Shown here: piece after piece, positions 27,642 through 34,167 of the stretch
How positions within the stretch are numbered: position 1 is the first letter of the stretch
How the letters are laid out: each line of letters starts with the position of its first letter
Assembly (NCBI RefSeq): GCF_000374805.1
Contig: NZ_KB895334.1
Coordinates: 124,001 to 188,000, forward strand
Reading direction: 5' to 3'
Length of the DNA stretch: 64,000 nt
Origin: Chitiniphilus shinanonensis DSM 23277
Lineage (GTDB): Bacteria > Pseudomonadota > Gammaproteobacteria > Burkholderiales > Chitinibacteraceae
Notes under the pieces: generated by a model
Database searches by the model: none
What the model was told of the DNA's origin: nothing
What the model saw: only the letters and a program-made list of their open reading frames with translations
Translations under genes and position numbers: made by a program

Positions 27642-28067
27642 CTATATTGCGTCAGCGCCGGACCGGTCGCTTCTGTCATGCTTCGGTTCGTAGCAGTGCC
27701 GACACCAAGTGCCGGCTAGCGCTCGCTGCGCCAGCACCTTTAACGCACGGCCGCAGCGACAAGTGAAGCGATGTCGTAGGGCGTTCTCAGGGCTGGGCCC
27801 GTGATACTGGCCGCCACGTTGCGCGGCTAGCGCATGCAGTTGCGCGTGCAGCGCGGCTTGGGCGCATGCCGGGCACTGGATCGGCCGGTGGAGCAGTAGC
27901 GAGGCGGAGGCGCTGAAACGATGCCCGCCCGGACACCGCACGGCGTAAGCGGCACGCCAGCCCCGCCACACCTGCTCTTCCTCTTCCAAGATGTACCGGG
28001 CTTGTGCGACCTGCCGTCGTAGCTGGGTAAACAGAACAATGTGCTGCGGATTGAGACGTCGTTGCAT
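27642..28067 (-). CDS. Hypothetical protein with two treble-clef-like zinc motifs
   Basis: A 141-residue basic protein. Two similar Cys/His modules are visible: VRCPGGHRFSASASLLLH ending IQCPAC, and HRFTCRCGRALKVLAQRA ending TWCRHC. Each has the pattern Cys, Gly-His-x-Phe or Cys-Gly, then CxxC about 20 residues on, as in small treble-clef zinc fingers of nucleic-acid-binding proteins. The N-terminal part is helical (VLFTQLRRQVAQARYILEEEEQ). I do not recognise the protein. It lies between the tRNA pair and vgrG, on the opposite strand from both, at the edge of the accessory segment. A nucleic-acid-related role is only a guess. Confidence 0.55.
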   Translation of the reverse strand: MQRRLNPQHIVLFTQLRRQVAQARYILEEEEQVWRGWRAAYAVRCPGGHRFSASASLLLHRPIQCPACAQAALHAQLHALAAQRGGQYHGPSPENALRHRFTCRCGRALKVLAQRALAGTWCRHCYEPKHDRSDRSGADAI

Positions 28068-28228
28068 GGGCGAACAGTGTGTCGATCATGGCGCCGACGA
28101 CCTACCGCGTTGGTCCGGGTGTTCTGGCCGTTCATCGCTCGCGTGCCAGTGGCGACACCCACGGGTTAGGCGTTCAGCATGATGCTTGATAGTATGCCCC
28201 TTCTCTGACGGTTGGTGTTGGCAAAGGC

Positions 28229-31081
28229 ATGGACATCCATCAGCTTTTAGCGGCGTTTGCTGCTGCTTTTACCCAAGAACAGCGACTGCTGACCTTGCAC
28301 TTGGGCGATGGCAGTGCCTACAGCGAGCAACTGCTGGCTCAGTCGGTCACCGGCGAGGAGGCGCTGTCCCAGCCCTATCGCTACGTGGTGGAATGCCTGT
28401 CGCCCGACGTTGGGCTGGAACTCAAGTCGCTGCTCGGTTTGCCCGCCGAGCTGGGTATCCTGACAACCGTAGGTGATACGGTGGTGCGCTGTGGTGTCGT
28501 CACTAGGGCGCAGGCATTGCCGTCCGATGGCGGCTTTGCCCGCTACGGTCTGACCATCGAACCGCCGCTGGCATTGCTGCGCTACCACCACACCAGCCGC
28601 GTCTGGCAGGACTGCACGGTGCCGGAGATCGTCCAGGCCCTCATTGAGGAACAGCAGGCGGCCAACCCGGTATTCGCGGCGGCCTTTGGCCTACGTCTGG
28701 AGCTGTCGCGCGATTACCCGGCCCGCTCCTACTGTCTGCAATACCGCGAAGCGAGTCTGGCCTTCGTATCCAGAATCCTGGCGGAAGAAGGTCTGGCCTA
28801 TCGCTTCGAGCACACCTCGGGCGAGACGCCCACCGTGACGCTGGTGGTGTTCGACGATCCGTATTCCCTGCCGCAGGCGGCCCAAGGTTCGGTGCGCTTT
28901 CACCGCGCCGATGCCACCGAGGCCGAAGACAGCCTCACCGACTGGACCAGCTGTCGCCAGCTAGGGACGGCCAAGGTGTCGCTGGCCAGTTTCGATTACA
29001 AGCCGGTGCTGACCCAACACGCCGCCGAAGACAGCGCCATCGACCAGGGCGCTGGGGGTGCGCAGGCCCAATCCAGCCTGGAGCATTACGATCCGCAGTC
29101 GCTCTACTATGCGGCTGACCCCGAACAATTGGCCCAGTATGCGCAGCTTCGCCAGCAGGCGCTGGATGGGGAGAAGAAGGGCTTTCAAGGGAGCGGGACG
29201 GTCCGGCAGCTGCGGGTGGGGGAATGGTTCCGCCTGACCGATCACCCGGTCCATGATGCCGAGGCGCCGGAACAGCGCGAGTTCGTCGCCAGCCAACTGC
29301 GCTTCACTGCCCACAACAACCTGCCGGGCGACCTGCTCAAATTCCTGGCGCAAGGCACGGAAGTGCCGCAGCCGTTCACCGTCCAGTTCGAAGCCCAGCG
29401 TCGGGGCATCCCGTTGCCGCCGCGTTACGACGATACCCAGCACGCCAAGCCCACCGCCCTCGGCGTGCAGACCGCTACGGTCGTCGGTCCCGAAGGTGAA
29501 GAAATACACACAGATGAACACGGCCGGATCAAGGTGCAGTTCCACTGGCAACGACCGCAGGAACATCCCGAGTTCGGCGCCAACCTGGATGATCGTTCCT
29601 CGTGCTGGATCCGGGTTGCCTATCCCAGCGCCGGCGCTGCCTGGGGCCACCAGTTCATCCCGCGCATCGGCCAGGAAGTGCTGGTCGACTTCATCGAGGG
29701 CGACATCGACCGGCCGCTGGTCAAGGGCGTGCTGTACAACGGCAGCCACCCGACCCCGACCTTCTCCGGCGCCGGATCACTGCCTGCGAATAAAACCCTG
29801 TCCGGTATCCAGAGCAAGGAATATCAAGGCAGCCAGTACGGCGAACTGCTGTTCGACGATACCCAGGGCGAAGTGCGCACCAAGCTCTCGTCCGAACACG
29901 GCAAGACCCAGCTGAACCAGGGTTACCTGACCCATCCGCGCAGCGACGGCAAGGCCGAGCCGCGCGGCGAAGGCTTCGAACTCAGAACCGACCGCCAGGG
30001 CGCGCTGCGCGCCGCGCAGGGGCTGCTGCTCAGCACCGAAGCCAAGGCCGGCGCCAGCAGCCAGCAACTGGACCGGGAACAAGCTCAGAGCCAACTGGAA
30101 TCCGCGCAGCAACTGGCGCAAACGCTGGGCGACACCGCGCAGCAGCAACTGGCCGACCCAGCCGAGATCGGCCCGGAAACGCTCGATCTCGAAGGGCAGA
30201 AGCAAGCCAAGTCGCAGCAAGGTCACCTTGATCACCTGAACGAAGCGCTGAAGGCCTGGGAAGCTGGCTCCAACACCGATCCCGAGGGCAAGACCGCAAC
30301 CGGGCAGGCAGGACGCCAAGCCGTGCTGATCGCCAGCGCTCCGGCCGGCATCGGTCTGACCACCTCGAATGAACTGGTGCTCAGTACTGGCCACAACTTC
30401 GACAGCATCAGCCAGCGCGATACCCAGCAAACCACGGCCCGTAGATGGATTCACAACGTCGGCAGCAAGATCAGCTTGTTCGTCCAAGGCGTCGCCGACA
30501 AGGTGAACTTGAAGCTGATTGCCGCCAAGGGGCATGTGAATGTGCAGGCGCAGTCAGGCGATGTGGAGGTGGTTGGTGACAAAAACGTGCGCCTCCATGC
30601 CAACAAGCAAAAGCTGACCGCCGCGGCCAAGAATGAACTTCTCGTTACTTGCGGCGGGGCCTATATCCGACTGCAGGGCGGCAAGATCGATATCCATGCG
30701 CCGGGCAAGCTCAGTATCAAGGGTAGCAACTACACCTTCGCAGGCCCGGCAAAGCTCGCTCACGAGTTCAAGCCGTTACCAGTCCTATCTGAAAACCCGC
30801 GATCTACTGAGAAAAGTATTACGGATATGTATTGGTCTTATGGCGATTCATTCGAAAGAATTGCGACCGAATCAAGGCATCGCGTAGACATGAATCTTCA
30901 TGTCCATACGAAGAATTACGCACCCGGCGAGCAGGTTGAAGTTTTGATTAGAAACACGGGCGGTGACGTGTTGTGGCAAGGGAAGGACGAGGTAGCTCTT
31001 TCAGGCCCTGTGGATGCTGACGGCGTGGCAATCTTTAAACAGGTATTTAAAGACGGCAAGCTCAACATCTACAATCTATAG
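28229..31081 (+). CDS. vgrG: Type VI secretion tip protein VgrG with C-terminal extension
   Basis: A 950-residue spike protein at the tip of the T6SS tube. The gp27-like hub covers residues about 15-390 (LSQPYRYVVECLS, CLQYREASLAFVSRILAEEGL). The gp5 OB/needle follows at about 410-510 (TDEHGRIKVQFHWQ, PSAGAAWGHQFIPRIGQEV, LYNGSHPTPTFSG). The DUF2345 region with the beta-helix spike lies at about 680-850 (NVQAQSGDVEVVGDKNVRLHA). The last 90-100 residues (from KSITDMYWSYGDS) form an extra beta-rich domain resembling a transthyretin/Ig-like adaptor (PGEQVEVLIRNTGGD). Base composition drops near 30.8 kb, at the start of this extension. No other T6SS structural gene is in the window. Confidence 0.95.
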   Translation: MDIHQLLAAFAAAFTQEQRLLTLHLGDGSAYSEQLLAQSVTGEEALSQPYRYVVECLSPDVGLELKSLLGLPAELGILTTVGDTVVRCGVVTRAQALPSDGGFARYGLTIEPPLALLRYHHTSRVWQDCTVPEIVQALIEEQQAANPVFAAAFGLRLELSRDYPARSYCLQYREASLAFVSRILAEEGLAYRFEHTSGETPTVTLVVFDDPYSLPQAAQGSVRFHRADATEAEDSLTDWTSCRQLGTAKVSLASFDYKPVLTQHAAEDSAIDQGAGGAQAQSSLEHYDPQSLYYAADPEQLAQYAQLRQQALDGEKKGFQGSGTVRQLRVGEWFRLTDHPVHDAEAPEQREFVASQLRFTAHNNLPGDLLKFLAQGTEVPQPFTVQFEAQRRGIPLPPRYDDTQHAKPTALGVQTATVVGPEGEEIHTDEHGRIKVQFHWQRPQEHPEFGANLDDRSSCWIRVAYPSAGAAWGHQFIPRIGQEVLVDFIEGDIDRPLVKGVLYNGSHPTPTFSGAGSLPANKTLSGIQSKEYQGSQYGELLFDDTQGEVRTKLSSEHGKTQLNQGYLTHPRSDGKAEPRGEGFELRTDRQGALRAAQGLLLSTEAKAGASSQQLDREQAQSQLESAQQLAQTLGDTAQQQLADPAEIGPETLDLEGQKQAKSQQGHLDHLNEALKAWEAGSNTDPEGKTATGQAGRQAVLIASAPAGIGLTTSNELVLSTGHNFDSISQRDTQQTTARRWIHNVGSKISLFVQGVADKVNLKLIAAKGHVNVQAQSGDVEVVGDKNVRLHANKQKLTAAAKNELLVTCGGAYIRLQGGKIDIHAPGKLSIKGSNYTFAGPAKLAHEFKPLPVLSENPRSTEKSITDMYWSYGDSFERIATESRHRVDMNLHVHTKNYAPGEQVEVLIRNTGGDVLWQGKDEVALSGPVDADGVAIFKQVFKDGKLNIYNL

Positions 31082-31118
31082 CACAATCTACTGCAAACCT
31101 TTCCTGAGAGAGATCGAA

Positions 31119-31679
31119 ATGGGATGTGAAATCGTTGCCATAGCCCAAGACAAAACAACGCGCTGCATCGTCAATAGACCTCGATGGAGTGATGTGCTGA
31201 GCGCATATCAAAACATGGCAGAGAACAAGAGCACGGGAGAGTTGTTTGCCGACTTATTTGGCCCCAATTACGATCAGGCTATTTTCTTTAATTCGTGTGC
31301 TACTCGTGTTTCTATTGCGCTCTTGAATTCTGGTGTCAAATCAGTTGGGAGTGCCTTTAATATTCAGCAAGGACCACTAAAGGGGAAAGGCATTACTACC
31401 TCTGCAGTGGGGATGAAGAATTTTCTGAAGACGATTTGGGGTAGTCCTGAGGTTCCAGACTTCAAGACAGATGCAACTACAACTCTCGCCGATTTGCAAG
31501 CATCAATTGGGAGTAGAACTGGTGTGTTTTCTTTCGTGTCTAGCGACCCCCGTGCGTTTGGTGCTACCGGGCACATCACCATCTGGAACGGCACCGATGT
31601 GGTGAGAGGCGCTAAATATGATAACCAAGCCTATGCCAATGGAAATCCTGGCACCGCCTGCCTTTGGGAGTTAAAGTAA
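31119..31679 (+). CDS. tae4: Type VI amidase effector, Tae4 family
   Basis: A 186-residue putative peptidoglycan amidase that cuts peptide stems after delivery into a rival cell's periplasm. Tae4-type marks are RPRWSDVLSAYQNM near the N-terminus, catalytic Cys60 in FFNSCATRVSIALLNSG, His152 in TGHITIWNG and Asp160 just after it, giving the Cys-His-Asp set. There is no signal peptide, as expected for VgrG-loaded cargo. The ATG at 31119 is chosen; an upstream in-frame start lies inside vgrG and would add 35 unlikely residues. It is 37 bp after vgrG and before a Tai4-like gene. Codon use is less GC-biased than in the surroundings. Confidence 0.9.
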   Translation: MGCEIVAIAQDKTTRCIVNRPRWSDVLSAYQNMAENKSTGELFADLFGPNYDQAIFFNSCATRVSIALLNSGVKSVGSAFNIQQGPLKGKGITTSAVGMKNFLKTIWGSPEVPDFKTDATTTLADLQASIGSRTGVFSFVSSDPRAFGATGHITIWNGTDVVRGAKYDNQAYANGNPGTACLWELK

Positions 31680-31833
31680 ACTGCGAAGCCAAAGATAATA
31701 CGGTTTAAGATAAATGTAGAGGCCTGGGGCTGTTGTGAAGAACTAGACTGATGGCTAATCCATACCACACGGCAACTGCATTTTCGCCCTTCATCCAATC
31801 TAGGGGTTTTGAAATTATGGAGTATATGAAAAG

Positions 31834-32127
31834 ATGAGGTCTTTGCTTCCACTAATGCTCTTGCTTCCACTTCTGGCTCATGGAGGTGATTTATGTACTG
31901 AATACGAACCGGAGCAGAAGAACCGTTGGCGGGAGTCTATGTTTACTCAAGAGCAAGCGCTTCAAGCGGTAAAGAATCTTGAGTCCTATATTAAAGCGCC
32001 TCACGACGGAGAGCCGTGGCGAAATTTTGTCATTATCGAAGGTTTTTTGCTTCGCAGAGAGGCATTAGAAACAAAAGAAATCGGGCAGTATTGTGACTTC
32101 ATCACGCGGCAAGTCCCTCGGGATTAG
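31834..32127 (+). CDS. tai4: Probable Tai4-type periplasmic immunity protein
   Basis: A 97-residue precursor with a clear Sec signal peptide (MRSLLPLMLLLPLLAHG) and a small helical mature domain containing two cysteines (DLCTEYEP and IGQYCDF), which could form a disulfide. Size, export and position directly after the Tae4 gene match Tai4 immunity proteins, which block the amidase in the producer's periplasm. The family match is inferred from context and layout more than from a signature. A GGAG lies about 11 bases before the ATG. The base composition is AT-richer than the core genome. Confidence 0.72.
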   Translation: MRSLLPLMLLLPLLAHGGDLCTEYEPEQKNRWRESMFTQEQALQAVKNLESYIKAPHDGEPWRNFVIIEGFLLRREALETKEIGQYCDFITRQVPRD

Positions 32128-32172
32128 CCTCGGCTTTATTTAGCCCCAATTTATTTTCCCGTACACTAATCT

Positions 32173-32871
32173 GTGGGGGGTATTTTCATTGATGTATCGC
32201 ATATTTATCTAGTGTTGGAGTTGAACAAAATCTCAGGAAAGCACCTCCTGAATTCCACATTGCGACAAGCGCATTTCCTCGGGCAAATCCGCCAGGAGGC
32301 CGGCGCTACGATGGCCGCTACATCCGAAAACCTCAATTACGCCCCTTCGGTACTGAGAGGCAAGTTCAGCTATTACTCGGCACATCCAGCGGAAGCAGAT
32401 CAAGACGGTTATGAAAGAGATGCAAGAGGGAATATTACCCGCCGCGCTGATCAGGAAGCGATTGTCAATAAAGCATATGGAGGTCGCAACGGGAATAATC
32501 AACCGGGCGATGGCTGGCTTTATCGAGGCCGAGGGCTGAAGCAAGTCACCGGCAGAGGGAACTACCGCAGCTTTACCAATGACTATAGAGGCTCTTGGGC
32601 AACAGGCTGGGAGGATTTCGAGGCGAATCCGGCCGAGTTACTGAATTTTCCGTATTCACTGCGTTCCGCAGTATGGTTCTGGACTGCGAATGAATGCATG
32701 AACCCCGCTGATGAAGGGATCACGGACAACCACGTGGATCGGGTCACGGCCAAGGTGAATGCAGGTGAATTGGGGCGGCGGCAGCCCGATAACACATATC
32801 GTCCTGCAGCGGATAGTCCGGCGCTGAACCGGCGAAGATACGCGAAAGAAGCCTACGATCATTTGATTTAG
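32173..32871 (+). CDS. GH19-family peptidoglycan/chitin hydrolase, probable second T6SS effector
   Basis: A protein of about 232 residues from a GTG at 32173. GH19 endolysin motifs are RQAHFLGQIRQEAG with the likely catalytic Glu42, SENLNYAPSVLRGKFSYY with a second acidic residue, and NQPGDGWLYRGRGLKQVTGR. There is no signal peptide. The start is uncertain: no ribosome site is seen, a stop codon lies two codons upstream, and GH19 lysozymes usually have some more residues before the first motif, so the N-terminus may be trimmed. A position behind VgrG-Tae4-Tai4 and before a secreted protein suggests an effector. A phage-endolysin remnant is the alternative. Confidence 0.78.
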   Translation: MGGIFIDVSHIYLVLELNKISGKHLLNSTLRQAHFLGQIRQEAGATMAATSENLNYAPSVLRGKFSYYSAHPAEADQDGYERDARGNITRRADQEAIVNKAYGGRNGNNQPGDGWLYRGRGLKQVTGRGNYRSFTNDYRGSWATGWEDFEANPAELLNFPYSLRSAVWFWTANECMNPADEGITDNHVDRVTAKVNAGELGRRQPDNTYRPAADSPALNRRRYAKEAYDHLI

Positions 32872-32881
32872 GGAATTTATC

Positions 32882-33649
32882 GTGAAATACAATTTCCTTG
32901 TTGCTCTGCTCGTCGTGCTGGGAGCGGCTCCGACGCATGCTCAGCTGACGCTGGAGCAGGCAATCAGCCCCAAGAAGGCCGAGCAGTATGTACGCGCAGT
33001 TCCGCGCTCGGAGCTCGATGCGTACTTGCTCAAGCATGGCGCGCCCTATTCATACGAGGATGGCAGAACCAGCAACGTTGGTTTAACCGCTGCGACGTCG
33101 CACACGGAATACGCTTGGCGTTTTGATGGAAAAGAGGTTTTCTATTCTTATGTAAAAGCCTTTCGGTCGGATATAACCCCGCCACCGGCTTGCAGCGTTG
33201 ACGCGCCTGCGGATAAAGCACTGAGGGATTCCGAGTGCGTCAAGTCGATTGTCAATTTTGCCGAATGCCACTTGTTTGTATTCGACTCGAATCGCAAACT
33301 GGTTGCCGTGCAGCCCTTGAACATCCCGCAGCCGGATTACTTGGTGGCCAAGCCATCTTGCTTCGACGTCCATGCTATGGCGCCGGCGAAAGTGGTCAAG
33401 AATGGTATGTTGATTGTGGCGAGTTATTACGACAGCCGATGGACATGCATGGCTGGGCAGGAATGCGCTTCCGACAACCCAGCCGCACTTCCAGACCCAT
33501 TGTATAAAACAGCGTTTTTGGTGCGCTTTAACAAGGATGCGAACGGAAAATTGATTCTGACTCAAGATGATCATTGCCTTAAGCCCTTGAATAACTATTC
33601 AACAATCGTCCGCGCGCGAAAGGCGTTGGAAGAAATGAAGTGTAATTAA
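32882..33649 (+). CDS. Secreted protein of unknown family, candidate immunity for the GH19 effector
   Basis: A 255-residue precursor with a Sec signal peptide (MKYNFLVALLVVLGAAPTHA). The mature part has about eight cysteines (for example PACSVDAP, SECVKS, FAECHLF, KPSCFDV, WTCMAGQEC), suited to disulfides in the periplasm. I do not recognise a family. It begins 10 bp after the GH19 stop, so the two are co-expressed. An exported protein directly following a cell-wall hydrolase in a VgrG cassette is the usual arrangement of an immunity gene. The role is an inference from context. Confidence 0.6.
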   Translation: MKYNFLVALLVVLGAAPTHAQLTLEQAISPKKAEQYVRAVPRSELDAYLLKHGAPYSYEDGRTSNVGLTAATSHTEYAWRFDGKEVFYSYVKAFRSDITPPPACSVDAPADKALRDSECVKSIVNFAECHLFVFDSNRKLVAVQPLNIPQPDYLVAKPSCFDVHAMAPAKVVKNGMLIVASYYDSRWTCMAGQECASDNPAALPDPLYKTAFLVRFNKDANGKLILTQDDHCLKPLNNYSTIVRARKALEEMKCN

Positions 33650-34167
33650 ACGGAGCCGCCTGCCCATCATGCTCGTATGGTTGATGTGTATATACGGACG
33701 GCGCAGAGAGGAATATTAAAAATAAGTTGCTCGGATGGCTTTGGACGCTTCTCTGTTATTGATAATGTACGGAAATATTTTTCAGTCTATTGACTATTAG
33801 AGCTAACCGTTTTGAACTCGCCCAACACAAAGGCCGCCATTCGCCGCAGGCTATTTCTTGAGGCCATTCGCCAACCGCGAGCCGCACACTCCTGAAGGCT
33901 GCGCACAAGCGCTGAAAAAAACTCGATCTGGTCAGAAGCGAACGCACCACAGAAGAGCAGTTCGGAATCAACAGCAGTTCAGGTGAGTAACGCGTGAGGC
34001 CAGCGGATTCAACCGCCCTGCCTCGACCATGTACTCCGGTGCGAGGGGCGCATGGCGCCTCGTCACCTTCGAATCGCTATGGCCTAGGGTGCATCGCAGT
34101 GGGGCGGCTGGGCCGTTCCGCAGCGATGCGCCAGGCACGGCGCGCGCCTAACCAGCCCTGCGCAGGT
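33650..34167. other. 518-bp stretch without a recognisable gene at the right end of the cassette
   Basis: The first 350 bases are AT-richer than the rest of the window and hold only short reading frames; a 71-codon minus-strand frame at 33756-33971 has no start signal or recognisable motif. The last 150 bases return to GC-rich sequence towards the mgtA stop. No insertion sequence ends, direct repeat of the tRNA or integrase were seen. Confidence 0.5.

Noticed and set aside
31751-31837. 28-codon frame overlapping the Tai4-like start (ATGA)
   Set aside because: It is too short and lacks a good ribosome site; coupling to the immunity gene cannot be shown from this sequence alone.
33756-33971. 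71-codon minus-strand frame right of the T6SS cassette
   Set aside because: No ribosome site, motif or homology that I can recognise; the adjacent frame is equally open.
27428-34167. Genomic island with att sites at tRNA-Lys
   Set aside because: No copy of the tRNA 3' end was found near the right border and no integrase is present.
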